Positions 1-8,644 of a stretch of DNA of 64,000 nucleotides are shown here, piece by piece. The translations under genes were made by a program, and so were the position numbers. Position 1 is the stretch's first letter. The number at the start of each line of letters is the position of its first letter. The notes under the pieces were generated by a model that ran no database searches, was not told the origin of the DNA, and saw only the letters and a list, made by a program, of their open reading frames with translations. Origin of the DNA: Pseudomonas fragi (GTDB taxonomy: Bacteria > Pseudomonadota > Gammaproteobacteria > Pseudomonadales > Pseudomonadaceae); the NCBI RefSeq assembly GCF_900105835.1, contig NZ_LT629783.1, forward strand, positions 1,240,001-1,304,000, in the 5' to 3' direction.

Positions 1-326
1 GACCCGCCATCATCGAACAGCCAGAGCTCGACGTGATCGCGGTTATCCGGGGCGGGGCCGGCATCGCCAAACAATCCCGGTACAAAGGTGCCTTGTGAAA
101 CGTCACCACTTGGGCTGAGCAAAGCGCCCTGCTCGCCCATGCTGGGCACCCGCCAGTGCCGCGCCTTGCCCGCCGCCTGACTGTGCCAGCGCACCCAGGC
201 ACTGACCCATTCGCCGTCCGACACCCGGCACACGGGCGGCATGGTCGCAAGGTCCAGGGCGACCACATAACAGCCCTTGACCACCCCGGCGATCATGCGG
301 TCGTGTTCGGCAAGTGCGTGGCTCAT
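1..326 (-). CDS. Phage baseplate assembly protein V (partial, C-terminus off the left edge)
   Basis: The first 108 codons are visible, from an ATG at 324-326, and the frame is open to the edge. The protein begins MSHALAEHDRMIAGVVKGCY and has the compact beta-rich N-terminal half typical of gpV/gp45-like spike proteins, with SMGEQGALLSPSGD resembling the conserved start of the OB-fold domain. In P2-like phages gpV forms the membrane-piercing spike under the baseplate. Its ATG overlaps the stop of the upstream tail gene (ATGA), so the two are translationally coupled. This gene is the main evidence that the virion has a contractile tail despite its lambda-like head. Confidence 0.82.
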   Translation of the reverse strand, partial: MSHALAEHDRMIAGVVKGCYVVALDLATMPPVCRVSDGEWVSAWVRWHSQAAGKARHWRVPSMGEQGALLSPSGDVSQGTFVPGLFGDAGPAPDNRDHVELWLFDDGG

Positions 327-814
327 GGGTCAACCTCAACATTCACGCTGAACACCAGCGAACCGGGCGGCTCATCCGGCCACGGCCATTCCGTTTCACC
401 TAGGTAAATCGTCTGGGTCCACTCCACCAGCCACACGGTGTAGCCATCAAGCTCCGGGCGGGTCCAGTCCTGGGTTGAACGCTTGAACTCGGCAGGCTCA
501 ACCGCCAGCCCCCACGTCTGAGCGCGCAACAACACCGCCAATTGCGTGGCAAGGTGAATGGCCTGCTGGTAATGCTGATCACGGATCACATCAACAATCA
601 CCCGTGCTTCAAAGGTAACGTTCAGCGTGCTTTCGCCGGTGCCGATATCGGTACCCGGCTCGATCTCGGCGATGTCGAGAAATACGGCTGGCAGCGGGAT
701 GTGCTGCTCGATGTCAGGCCAGAAGCGGACCAACTGAACACCTGACAGCTGCTCTTGCAGATGCTGTTCAATGGTTTGATACAACAGGTCGAGGCTAAAC
801 GGCTGTTCAGACAC
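323..814 (-). CDS. Phage tail completion/terminator-like protein
   Basis: A 163-residue acidic protein without signal peptide or membrane segment. I do not recognise a specific family motif. Its size, its place between a gpZ-like minor tail protein and baseplate gpV, and the 4-8 nt overlaps with both neighbours suggest a tail terminator or completion protein (gpU role) fitted to the head-tail joint. It starts MSEQPFSLDLLYQTIEQHLQ and has an amphipathic N-terminal helix. The family placement is inferred from gene order only; the coding status is secure because of the tight overlaps. Confidence 0.7.
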   Translation of the reverse strand: MSEQPFSLDLLYQTIEQHLQEQLSGVQLVRFWPDIEQHIPLPAVFLDIAEIEPGTDIGTGESTLNVTFEARVIVDVIRDQHYQQAIHLATQLAVLLRAQTWGLAVEPAEFKRSTQDWTRPELDGYTVWLVEWTQTIYLGETEWPWPDEPPGSLVFSVNVEVDP

Positions 815-1472
815 GGCGCGTCCCCTTCAGGTATTTCTGCAGTTCAAAGTTCATTTCTTGCCGGAGAATCTGCAGCAGGCGCTCATCGGCCTTGCGGCTC
901 CAGGTTTCAAAATGCGGCCGTACTGAATCCAGTGAAATCTTGGCCTTGGCCAACGGAAAGCGATCGCTGTTTTCCCCCACAAAACCGGAGCTGGCCCCGG
1001 TCTGCGAAGTGACTTCGCTGTCGGGGTAGTCGGCCCGGGCGAAGTGTTTACTGGCGGTACGAATCCAGATATCGGCCTGATTGCCGTACACCTTTTTGTA
1101 GAAGGCGCCGCGATAGCGCCGACTACCCACTGATACACCGGCCTTGGTCTGCCGTGGGCGCCCTGTCCGGCTGGCTTCCAGCGGGTTGATACCGAACCAG
1201 AGCTTGCCGCGCATCGCCCCGCCGGCGATCGGGTAGCTGCGCAAACGCTGCCGCACCGCCTTGACCGCGATTCGCTCCTGCTTGCCAACGGCCCGGGCTA
1301 TATGGGTGCTGAGCCAGCCCAAGGTTTTATTGATTGCGCGACGTTGCGCGTTGGCAGCAGCTTTGGGTATCAGGGCGGCCAGTTCCGCAAATGCTTTCAG
1401 GTCCTCGGACGAGACCTGAATATTGAACATTCCACTGCTGGCCCTGTTCTCACTAAAGCTGCCAATGCTCAT
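807..1472 (-). CDS. Prophage minor tail protein Z-like
   Basis: A 221-residue basic protein matching the lambda gpZ/GPZ family in length and layout: an N-terminal region that describes rows of Ala and Lys (AAANAQRRAINKTLGW), a central Gly/Arg-rich part (GVSVGSRRYRGAFYKKVY), and a helical C-terminus ending KGTRRV. In lambda, gpZ joins the tail to the head-proximal end and is needed for DNA ejection. The start overlaps the stop of the FII-like gene by 4 nt and the end overlaps the next tail gene by 8 nt, giving one continuous morphogenesis operon. Confidence 0.8.
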   Translation of the reverse strand: MSIGSFSENRASSGMFNIQVSSEDLKAFAELAALIPKAAANAQRRAINKTLGWLSTHIARAVGKQERIAVKAVRQRLRSYPIAGGAMRGKLWFGINPLEASRTGRPRQTKAGVSVGSRRYRGAFYKKVYGNQADIWIRTASKHFARADYPDSEVTSQTGASSGFVGENSDRFPLAKAKISLDSVRPHFETWSRKADERLLQILRQEMNFELQKYLKGTRRV

Positions 1473-1789
1473 GGGCGTTTCCTCAAGATCAGCGATACCA
1501 GGCCGTCGCCGCTGGGCTCCAGTTGCAGCAGGTCATAATCGCCACCACCGTCCAGCGCAGGCAGGTCGATGGTGACAAGCAATCCTTTATTCAGCCCATC
1601 CGAGTCCGCAACCCGCACGACAAAGTGCGGCTCGCGAAGGCCGGTATTGAGACGGCCAATCTGCGGCTGTTTCCACGGTGCTGAGAACATCCCCAGCACC
1701 GGCTCGGCGCGACCCTCGATGTGGCCGGTATCGCCCAGCACGTCGAAAATCACGCTGTCGATATCGACCACCAGATCACGAATGCCCAC
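1469..1789 (-). CDS. Head-tail attachment protein, lambda FII-like
   Basis: 106 residues, close to the 117 of lambda gpFII. The sequence has the same order of elements: an N-terminal region with an early 'DVLGDTGHIEG', a central strand 'HFVVRVADSDGLNKG' and a C-terminal 'DYDLLQLEPSGDGLVSLILRK' resembling the beta-barrel end of FII. The gene lies directly after the major capsid gene (2 nt gap), exactly where lambda-type head genomes keep FII. The protein would sit at the base of the filled head and accept the tail. Identification rests on position plus general similarity. Confidence 0.65.
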   Translation of the reverse strand: MGIRDLVVDIDSVIFDVLGDTGHIEGRAEPVLGMFSAPWKQPQIGRLNTGLREPHFVVRVADSDGLNKGLLVTIDLPALDGGGDYDLLQLEPSGDGLVSLILRKRP

Positions 1790-1791
1790 GG

Positions 1792-2787
1792 TTACAGCTC
1801 CAGCAGGATCTGGGCACGTGGCCGGGTGCAGATATGCAGCGGGTTGGATTGGGCTTCGCCGGCCATGCCTTTGTTGAACGGCATCGGCTCGATCTTGCTG
1901 TAGTACGGGATGCCCTGGGTGTTGACCGTTTCCATGTAATCGGCCGGAGCAAAGGCCGAGATATAGAGGTCAGGAACGCCTTCGGGGACCAGCAGGGCTT
2001 TGTCGTCGTGGACGAAGGCAACGCTCGCGATCTTGCCGCGATAGCGTTCCCAGACAATGCCGCCGAACTCGAAGCTCTCGCGGGCATCACCACGCAGAGC
2101 TGCAGCTTGTGCCGAGTTGACGTAGGTCTCCTTGATTGCCTTGAGTCCCATCATCTTGTTCCAGAAATTCTTGCCGCAGAACGCCCGGGCCCCCGTGCTG
2201 GTAACACTGCCCAGCGCATCCTCCTGCAGATCCAACGCTTCGCCACATTTGACGCGGAAGTCAGTGGACTCGACGTTCAATCCCATCGACATTTTCTGCT
2301 GCTTCACACCAAAGCGGTCATAGAGGTTGAGCAGCACCGTCTTGCCGTCAGCATCGAGAATCAGACCATTCAAGGCACCGGCACGCTGGAACTCGTGAGT
2401 CACGTCCAACTGGCGTCGGGCTTTCAACAGTCGCGCATTAACCACGTCCTGCACCGCCTGCAATTCGCTGCGTGTGCCGAAGGCGCGAATGCCCTGAATC
2501 TCATCGGCCTTGATGGTAAAACGCTCCGGCAAATGCACGGTGTTGAACGGGATCAAGGTGCGCTTGCTGGCACCCACGACCAAACCCGAAGTACCGCGCT
2601 CACCGGCCGGTACCAGTGCCAGGGTATCGCCGTCCTTTTCGATCTGCACGGTCAGGGTGGTGATGCCCTCTTCACGAAACAGACCGAGGCTGCTCAAGCG
2701 CCCGGGTAGATATTGCTGTTCGTTGATGGCAGCGGTCAGCGAAGAAACAGAAAACGCTTCGTCGTCAAAGATGGCGATATCGGCCAT
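1792..2787 (-). CDS. Major capsid protein, gpE family
   Basis: 331 residues with the lambda gpE-type architecture: an N-terminal arm (FSVSSLTAAINEQQYLPGRL), a central region with FGTRSELQAVQDVVNARL, and a C-terminal PLHICTRPRAQILLEL. The length matches the 341-residue lambda protein. It forms the HK97-fold capsomers of the procapsid and is stabilised by the gpD-like decoration protein encoded upstream. A good ribosome-binding site (GGAGAG, 7 nt before ATG) precedes it. It has its own spacing from gpD because an intrinsic terminator lies between the two genes. Confidence 0.93.
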   Translation of the reverse strand: MADIAIFDDEAFSVSSLTAAINEQQYLPGRLSSLGLFREEGITTLTVQIEKDGDTLALVPAGERGTSGLVVGASKRTLIPFNTVHLPERFTIKADEIQGIRAFGTRSELQAVQDVVNARLLKARRQLDVTHEFQRAGALNGLILDADGKTVLLNLYDRFGVKQQKMSMGLNVESTDFRVKCGEALDLQEDALGSVTSTGARAFCGKNFWNKMMGLKAIKETYVNSAQAAALRGDARESFEFGGIVWERYRGKIASVAFVHDDKALLVPEGVPDLYISAFAPADYMETVNTQGIPYYSKIEPMPFNKGMAGEAQSNPLHICTRPRAQILLEL

Positions 2788-2806
2788 TGGGGACTCTCCA
2801 GAATGT

Positions 2807-2830
2807 AAAAACCCCGCTCGATGGCGGGGT
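2807..2830 (-). terminator. Intrinsic terminator inside the head operon (between gpD and gpE genes)
   Basis: On the minus strand ACCCCGC, a 6-nt loop and GCGGGGT form a perfect 7-bp stem (2824-2830 with 2811-2817) followed by a short T run. It lies 20 nt upstream of the capsid gene start. In a late operon driven by an antiterminated polymerase it would be read through; otherwise it would reduce gpE relative to upstream genes. Confidence 0.7.
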
Positions 2831-2850
2831 GCGATATAGGGGCGGTCGGC

Positions 2851-3195
2851 TTAGCGCACGATCACAAAATGTTCGGCCAGTGATTTCTCGCCCTCGGGGT
2901 CAAGCCCAGTCAAATGCGCCTCGCTGACTTCAGCCAGGCGCACCACTGCGCGACCACGGCGTACGATGTCGGATTCGCCCAGCGGGCCGTAGAGGATGGC
3001 CACGGCGGTCTGGCTGCCGTCTTCGGCGGTGGGTACATAAGGCGCGAATTCGCCCGAGGCGGTCACCAGCCCGAGGACTTGGCCAGCATTCAGCGCAGAG
3101 CCCGCCGCCACATTGATCGCTTCACGAGAGATGTTCCCGGCCCCTTCGGACAGCAGGAACTCACCCGCGTGCATCGGCTCTTTTTTAATGGTCAT
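2851..3195 (-). CDS. Head decoration protein, gpD family
   Basis: 114 residues, the same size as lambda gpD (110). It starts MTIKKEPMHAGEFLLSEGAG, contains the family pattern of a short N-terminal strand followed by 'SALNAGQVLGLVTASGEFAPY' and a C-terminal 'RGRAVVRLAEV'. gpD trimers bind the outside of the expanded capsid and hold it against the pressure of packaged DNA. Its start overlaps the end of the protease/scaffold gene by 4 nt. It is separated from the capsid gene by a terminator hairpin. Confidence 0.9.
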   Translation of the reverse strand: MTIKKEPMHAGEFLLSEGAGNISREAINVAAGSALNAGQVLGLVTASGEFAPYVPTAEDGSQTAVAILYGPLGESDIVRRGRAVVRLAEVSEAHLTGLDPEGEKSLAEHFVIVR

Positions 3196-4322
3196 GCTTT
3201 TACCCCTGTCTGGACGGCGCGGCGGGCCGCATAAATGGCATTGGTGTCAGGCTGTTTGGCCTGGGTTTTCGGCGCCGGCTCATCGCTGATCGGCAGGCTG
3301 TTATCGATTTCAAAACCGCCGCCGCTGACCAGCTTGTCGAACAGACGACTGCGCACCGCTTCAGCACTGAGCCCGGCAGCTACAAACTCCTGGGTGAACT
3401 CCGGCAAACGCGCCGCCACGCACAGGTCGCGCACGGCCTTGGCATTGGTCAGCGCGGCATTAACTGTGGCCTCGTCGGCCAACTTGGTGGTGCTGATCAA
3501 TGCTTCGATCAGGTTGCTAATCCCAGCGGCCGTGCAACTTTGGGTGATCAGCAAGGCCAGCTTCGCCGAGTCCACGATGGGCGGTTTTTCGGGTTCAGGC
3601 GGAATAGGTTCCGGTGTTGGCTCAGGAACTGGCTCGGGCGGTTCATCCAATTGGGCCAGTAATGCTTGCGGTGCATGTTGGTAGCGCTGCAGTGCACCGC
3701 CCTGCCCCAGGCAAGCTTTGACGGCAACGCCCTCGCCCACTTCGTCAGCCAAGCCCAAGGCCACCGCTTCGCTGGCCGTGAGCCAGGTTTCAGCATTGAC
3801 CATGCGCCGCAGTTCAACTTCGTCGATGTCGGGTGCCTTGGCCTTGTAGGCCGCGATGATGGCTTCCATCGCCTGATCCAACGCCGTGGCCACCTTACGC
3901 AAATCTTCGGCATCACCTGCGGCGTAGGTCCACGGGTTGTGGATCATCAGCATGGCATTGGACGCGATCACCACGCGGTGCGCGCCACACACCGCGACAC
4001 TGGCCGCGCTGGCTGCCAGCGCATCTACACGGCCGGTGCAACGCTCGCCCAGGCGCGACAGGGCGTTGTGAATGGCCAAGCCGTCAAACAGGTCACCGCC
4101 GATGCTGTTAAAGGCCACAACAATTGGCGACACACCATCATCCAATGCCGCCAAGTCGCGGACAAATTGGTTGGCAGTGATGCCCCAGGTACCGATCTCG
4201 CCGTATACGTAGACCTCAATGCTGCGTGTCTCGGCCTCGCCGCTGGCCTTCAGGCTGTACCAGTGCTTGTTTTGCGGCGCCGGTGGGTCACCGGCCTTGT
4301 TGAAAATGCGTAGCCTGTTCAT
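3192..4322 (-). CDS. Head maturation protease (ClpP/S49-like) with C-terminal scaffold region
   Basis: 376 residues. Residues 35-200 form a ClpP-fold domain: IVVAFNSIGGD (oxyanion region), LAASAAS with the likely catalytic Ser near 105, MLMIHNP with the catalytic His near 128, and the terminal LTASEAVALGLADEV. A Pro/Glu-rich linker (about 220-245) leads to a second helical region (250-376). In lambda the gpC protease and the internal scaffold Nu3 are encoded by the same reading frame, and the layout here suggests the same arrangement. The enzyme would cleave scaffold and portal or capsid tails during procapsid maturation. Overlaps of 4 nt on both sides. Confidence 0.88.
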   Translation of the reverse strand: MNRLRIFNKAGDPPAPQNKHWYSLKASGEAETRSIEVYVYGEIGTWGITANQFVRDLAALDDGVSPIVVAFNSIGGDLFDGLAIHNALSRLGERCTGRVDALAASAASVAVCGAHRVVIASNAMLMIHNPWTYAAGDAEDLRKVATALDQAMEAIIAAYKAKAPDIDEVELRRMVNAETWLTASEAVALGLADEVGEGVAVKACLGQGGALQRYQHAPQALLAQLDEPPEPVPEPTPEPIPPEPEKPPIVDSAKLALLITQSCTAAGISNLIEALISTTKLADEATVNAALTNAKAVRDLCVAARLPEFTQEFVAAGLSAEAVRSRLFDKLVSGGGFEIDNSLPISDEPAPKTQAKQPDTNAIYAARRAVQTGVKA

Positions 4323-5803
4323 GGTGTCTCCTTATCGGCGGCCGGTTCTGGCTGGTCGACGAGCGTTTTGTAGTTGAGGCCCAGATCACGGGCACGGGCC
4401 TGATCGGCAGCGTTTTCAGCGTCGACGGTTTCAGCGTCATAGCCCGAACGCAGGACCATTTCACTGCGGGAGTTGAAGCCCGCATTGACCTCCATCATTC
4501 GCGCCTGAATGTCCTGCACCGGCTGGATATAGGCCCAGCCCTGCGGTACCCAGCGGGTACGCAGGTACTCGCGGCGGCGTTGCGCGTAATCGTCCAATTT
4601 CAGACGACCCGCCAACACCGCCATATCCATCCATGCGGCCCGCACCGGGCGGCACAACTGGTGGACGTACACGCCGAACTGCAGTTGCTCCAGACGACGC
4701 CGGAATTCGTTGAGCACAACCCGCAGCGCCCGGTCGTTGACCTCGCGCATATCGCCGGTGAGGATTTCGTAAGGCGTGCCGGTACCGGCGGCAGCTGCCA
4801 TCAGTTGCTGCCGCATAAAGTCCGGGTAGTTGTTGCCGGCGTCCGGTGGTTTGGAAAACTCCACTTCTTCGCCAGGTCCCAGTTCCTGCATAGTCCCGGG
4901 CTCCAGCGCGACCATCGGCGTGAAGCCGTCTCGGTCTTCGGTCAACAACTGCCCTGTGACCGGGTCGCGGGGTTGCTGTGAGGCTTCGGGGGGCGGTCGG
5001 CTGATAAACCCGGCAAACAGGTTGGCCACCTCCTGACGAAACAACACCGCGTCATCGTAGTTGTCCAAGCTGCGCAAGCGCTTGAGCACCGGCGCCAAAC
5101 GCGGCACACCGCGCAACTGGCCAGGCTCGACGGGCTCAAAGATATGCAGCACCTGCTCGGCCGGAACCCGCACCAACTGGTTGTAACCGGCGTTTAGCGA
5201 CGACGCATCACGGGGATGCACCCGGTACATGTGATACGCCACGCGCTGGTGAGCCGGGTTGAATTCGATACCGGCGCGGATGCTGTTGCCGTTTTTGGCG
5301 GGCTCAAACTTGTCGTGTGGCACAAACTCGGGGGCCAGTACCTGGAGCTGAAGCGGTACCGCCAGATCCTGGTCCAGGCTGCGTGGCCGTATACGCACAA
5401 AACACTCACCAGCGGTTTCCACGGTGCGAGCAATCAAGGCCTGCTGGCCGTAGAAATCGGTCAGTCCATCGGCGTCCGACTCGTCCACCCAGTCCTCCCA
5501 TAACTCCTGCTGCGCTTTGCGCAGGGCATCGTCCTCAATCTTGGGTCGCGGAGTGATGCCGGTACCGATCAGGTTGCTGACGCGCTTGTCGATGACGTTG
5601 AAGGCGTAAGGGTCATTGCGCACTGCTGCCCGCGAACGGGCCCGCAGGTTGCGCAAGGCCGGGGTGTTGATGCTGTTGATACCAACATCAGGGGCGTCCC
5701 AACTGGCCGAACGCCTGCCCTCTCCGGCCCCTTCATAACTGGCTTTGATCCGCTCGGGCAGCAAGAAGCCGTTGCGGGTCAGGGTTGGATATTGGCGTGC
5801 CAT
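4319..5803 (-). CDS. Phage portal protein, lambda type
   Basis: 494 residues with the Phage_portal_2 pattern: N-terminal PALRNLRARSRAAVRNDPYA, a wing region with GECFVRIRPR, a stem region LKRLRSLDNYDDAVLFRQEVANLFAG, and the conserved TGTPYEILTGDMREVNDRALRV segment cut here as TPYEILTGDM. The dodecameric ring is the DNA entry and exit port and the terminase docking site. The gene shares its first base with the stop of the gpW gene (TAATG) and overlaps the protease gene by 4 nt. Confidence 0.95.
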   Translation of the reverse strand: MARQYPTLTRNGFLLPERIKASYEGAGEGRRSASWDAPDVGINSINTPALRNLRARSRAAVRNDPYAFNVIDKRVSNLIGTGITPRPKIEDDALRKAQQELWEDWVDESDADGLTDFYGQQALIARTVETAGECFVRIRPRSLDQDLAVPLQLQVLAPEFVPHDKFEPAKNGNSIRAGIEFNPAHQRVAYHMYRVHPRDASSLNAGYNQLVRVPAEQVLHIFEPVEPGQLRGVPRLAPVLKRLRSLDNYDDAVLFRQEVANLFAGFISRPPPEASQQPRDPVTGQLLTEDRDGFTPMVALEPGTMQELGPGEEVEFSKPPDAGNNYPDFMRQQLMAAAAGTGTPYEILTGDMREVNDRALRVVLNEFRRRLEQLQFGVYVHQLCRPVRAAWMDMAVLAGRLKLDDYAQRRREYLRTRWVPQGWAYIQPVQDIQARMMEVNAGFNSRSEMVLRSGYDAETVDAENAADQARARDLGLNYKTLVDQPEPAADKETP

Positions 5804-6009
5804 TAGAGTCCCTTGCCTCCATGGTAAAGCCTCACCACTTTTGAACGTGGCCCGGCGGACGCGACCAACGAAGTGCGGATCTGGTCACGCGCCTTGAGCA
5901 GCTCATCCACCGTGCGGTACTCCACGGTGCGATCGGCATAGCGCACGGTTTTCTCACCGCGAGCGATGGCCGCCTCAACCGCGTCGAGGTGCTTTTGGGT
6001 AAAGGACAT
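5803..6009 (-). CDS. Head-tail joining protein gpW
   Basis: 68 residues, identical in length to lambda gpW. It has the two-helix/beta-hairpin pattern (FTQKHLDAVEAAIARGEKTV, then VEYRTVDELLKARDQIRTSL). gpW plugs the portal after packaging and forms the platform for FII. The gene sits 2 nt downstream of the large terminase gene and its stop overlaps the portal start, the canonical lambda order A-W-B. Confidence 0.93.
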   Translation of the reverse strand: MSFTQKHLDAVEAAIARGEKTVRYADRTVEYRTVDELLKARDQIRTSLVASAGPRSKVVRLYHGGKGL

Positions 6010-6011
6010 AA

Positions 6012-8024
6012 TCAGCGTCTCTTGAGATAGCCGCTGCTAGAGCTGCGACGTTGAGGGGGTCGTGCAATTGGTTGGGTTTGAACTACGGGTACAGCAGGTT
6101 CTGGGGTTGGTGAATGCATCTCCGGCTCGGTAGCAATGACGGGCTGATCGACTGCCGATGCAGCTACCGGGGCTTTTTCAACAAACAACTCAGCCTGAGC
6201 CAGCGCCTGGGCAACTCGGTCCCAGTCACGCTCCTTGTAGCGATCCAGCCCCAGGTAATGGGCCATTGCCAGGCAATAAACCATCAAGTCCAACGCTTCG
6301 TTACGCTCGGACTTGCCCTTGATCCACTCAGTGACCGGTTTACCCTTCACATAACGTGTCATCCGGCGCTCAGCCACACACTGTGCAAAAAAGTCATCCG
6401 GCAAATCTTTCGCAAAGTGCAATGCACCAGGACCGCTTTCAAACGGGTAGCGGTTATAGATCCAGTCCTTGGCTGTATCAGTCCCGACGATCCAAAGCTC
6501 GGCGCCGTTTCGTTCGGTCTGGCCACGCCATGTCACATCGACCATCGAAGGCCGCTGGGCAATGGGTGGTTTGCCAGGCTTGCTCGCACCTTTGATTGCA
6601 AACACATTGCGCCACCGCCGCAGACGGCAGAACTGGTACACCTCATTTGTGTGGTGTCCCCCGGTGTCGATAGCCGTCGCCAGAATCGACAAGCCCACGC
6701 CGCAGGGATGCCAATAGCGCGACTTCAATTTTTCATCGAGCGCGGACCAGGTGCGGTCGTCTGAGGGATCACCCATGATGACTTGGTGATCGATGATCCA
6801 GCGCTCTAACCCCACGCCCCAACCCATCACCATGAATTCAAGCCGGTTGGCCTGCACATCGACCGAAGCCGTAAGCATCAATGCACCCTTCGGTACCGAA
6901 CCAAGGACATAGTCTTCCTGCAAAGCACGGGCCTGAAGAACGCTCGCCTTGGTCTGCTCCTGAGTGCTGTCCCAGACCTTGGCTAACCGGGTGTTGAAGA
7001 ACACCTGCATAGCCTCCAGATCACCACTGGCCTGTTTCACGATGGCCTCGTCATAGTCCTTCGCCATCGATAACCAACTGGTCCACCCCAGGGGGGCGTA
7101 CAGGGCATTGAGGTGGAACCCTACAGTTTCACCATCACCTTCCGCGTGGGAACGCCACTCGCCCTGGGCCAGCATTTCGCCTTTGTGGTGCTCTTCAATC
7201 AGCGCACCGCAATCAGGGCCGCTGCAGAGGTACTCAATACGGCTGTAATCCTCCGTATATTTGAGGTTCTCCCACTCAAGAATCTGCATGTGCCGGCAAT
7301 GAGGGCATGGGACGTAGTAGTAACGCTGGTCGCTGATCGCAAATAGATCGGCAATGCGTGAAGCACCTTTCAGCGTGGGCGAGCTTGAGAAGTAGAACTT
7401 GGCCTTCCTGCCAAACGTACTGCCCCGAATTTCGGCCAGTTTTACCGGATCACCTTCGTTGCCTACGTCGACCTCCCAACGGTCAATCTCATCTCCATAA
7501 ATAAACCGGGCGGCCAGCTCCGCAAGGTTGGCGGCGGAGCCTGCAGTAACTGCATACAGAGTGCCGCCCTCAAACTCCTTGGTGTCCTGAGTATTCTTGG
7601 CATCGCGCGACCTCGGCGCAGCCACTCTTTCGCGCAGCACGGGGGTGGCGTCGATGGTCTTGCTTATCCGGGATGAAACCCGCGACGCGAGTTTGAGTGT
7701 GGGGAGTAGCGTCAGAATGTTCGACGGCGACATGTGGATCAGGGCACCAATCCAGTTCAGCGCTATCTGGGTTTTCATCAACTGCGAAGCCACCATCGTA
7801 ACCACGCGTTTGCAGGGGTGAGCCGGTGACAAACAGCGCATGGGCTCCCGGGCGTATGGAGTGCGGGCGGTTCGATATTGACCTGGCTCAGCAGCACCGA
7901 CACTGCGAGGAATACGCATGTACTCGTCTGCCCATTCATCAACCCAGAGGTCTGGGTCTGGACGCAAGCCACGGTAATACGCCAAACGGTAAACCTCCGT
8001 TCCGTCAGCGTATGGAAAGTGCAT
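6012..8024 (-). CDS. Terminase large subunit, GpA family
   Basis: 670 residues from the ATG at 8022-8024. ATPase region: VVTMVASQLMKTQ (about 74-86) is the GpA-type Walker A-like loop; FIYGDEIDRWEVD is the Walker B region. The C-terminal nuclease part contains ILATAIDTGGHHTNEVYQFC and WDRVAQALAQAEL before a Pro-rich tail. It cuts concatemers and drives DNA into the procapsid. An in-frame ATG at 8085-8087 would add 21 residues but overlaps the small subunit gene by 59 nt; I prefer the start 4 nt after the TerS stop, which also aligns better with the usual N-terminus (YRGLRPDPDL). Confidence 0.93.
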   Translation of the reverse strand: MHFPYADGTEVYRLAYYRGLRPDPDLWVDEWADEYMRIPRSVGAAEPGQYRTARTPYAREPMRCLSPAHPCKRVVTMVASQLMKTQIALNWIGALIHMSPSNILTLLPTLKLASRVSSRISKTIDATPVLRERVAAPRSRDAKNTQDTKEFEGGTLYAVTAGSAANLAELAARFIYGDEIDRWEVDVGNEGDPVKLAEIRGSTFGRKAKFYFSSSPTLKGASRIADLFAISDQRYYYVPCPHCRHMQILEWENLKYTEDYSRIEYLCSGPDCGALIEEHHKGEMLAQGEWRSHAEGDGETVGFHLNALYAPLGWTSWLSMAKDYDEAIVKQASGDLEAMQVFFNTRLAKVWDSTQEQTKASVLQARALQEDYVLGSVPKGALMLTASVDVQANRLEFMVMGWGVGLERWIIDHQVIMGDPSDDRTWSALDEKLKSRYWHPCGVGLSILATAIDTGGHHTNEVYQFCRLRRWRNVFAIKGASKPGKPPIAQRPSMVDVTWRGQTERNGAELWIVGTDTAKDWIYNRYPFESGPGALHFAKDLPDDFFAQCVAERRMTRYVKGKPVTEWIKGKSERNEALDLMVYCLAMAHYLGLDRYKERDWDRVAQALAQAELFVEKAPVAASAVDQPVIATEPEMHSPTPEPAVPVVQTQPIARPPQRRSSSSGYLKRR

Positions 8025-8028
8025 AAGA

Positions 8029-8589
8029 TCAGCTCTTGGTGAGTGCTCGGGAAAGATCACTGATGGACATGCGTTCAGCGTCTTCAAGCGTTCTGCGAAT
8101 AGAAGTAGTCAGGTGTTTTTCGATTTCCCAAGGATCGGTCAACGCAACCAATTCAGAGGCAATCTGCGGTGGCAGTCCGAGAAGAAGGTCCCGCAGCATG
8201 CGGCCTGCTTCAAAGGCCGCCTTATCAACCACACTCGCCTCCACTAGGGAGCCGTTTTCTTTTCGGACCTGGGCTTCGATCTGTTCCGCCTGAGCGTGTT
8301 CACGACGTGCCCGGGAACGCTGGTAGTCAGGAATAGACGGAAGCGAGGCGTTAGCCGGAGGGTGAATCGGCGCAGTAGCTGGAGCACTGGCCTGCTTGCC
8401 CTGAGCATGACGAGCGCTCACACCAGCCTTGCTGGGGTCACGAGTCATCGCCAGAAACTGCTCACTGGCGTCAACATCCACAAGACCTGCTTCATTCAAA
8501 ACCAGACGATCATTTTGAATCAGCTTGCTGATGTGTTGTTTGGACCAACCCTTCAGTTCGCCGTATTCCTTACGTGTCAAAAACGCCAT
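8029..8589 (-). CDS. Terminase small subunit-like protein (Nu1-like)
   Basis: 186 residues. The N-terminus (FLTRKEYGELKGWSKQHISKLI) is a winged helix-turn-helix of the Nu1/MerR-like type that binds cosB in lambda. The middle is Ala/Pro-rich, then a coiled-coil region (RARREHAQAEQIEAQVRKENG) and a helical C-terminus likely to contact the large subunit. It lies directly upstream of the GpA-type gene, as Nu1 does. A cluster of GTCAAC repeats precedes the gene and may be its DNA target. Confidence 0.8.
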   Translation of the reverse strand: MAFLTRKEYGELKGWSKQHISKLIQNDRLVLNEAGLVDVDASEQFLAMTRDPSKAGVSARHAQGKQASAPATAPIHPPANASLPSIPDYQRSRARREHAQAEQIEAQVRKENGSLVEASVVDKAAFEAGRMLRDLLLGLPPQIASELVALTDPWEIEKHLTTSIRRTLEDAERMSISDLSRALTKS

Positions 8590-8612
8590 GTGGTCGTCCC
8601 TTTTAATACCGA

Positions 8613-8644
8613 GTCAACTGGTCAACCAGTCAACTGTGGTCAAC
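8613..8644. repeat. Four GTCAAC repeats with a palindrome, candidate terminase-binding (cos) region
   Basis: GTCAAC occurs at 8613, 8621, 8629 and 8639, and ACTGGT-CA-ACCAGT forms an inverted repeat at 8617-8630. The cluster lies 24-55 nt upstream of the small terminase gene. A further palindrome, CCCGCGGG (8674-8681), lies 30 nt beyond. In lambda-type phages cosB repeats and the cosN nick site occupy precisely this interval (upstream of Nu1). The rest of 8645-8742 shows no gene. Function is inferred from position and symmetry only. Confidence 0.5.

Noticed and set aside
6012..8087. Longer terminase start (extra 21 residues)
   Set aside because: It would overlap the small subunit gene by 59 nt; the internal ATG 4 nt after the TerS stop fits operon spacing and family alignment better.
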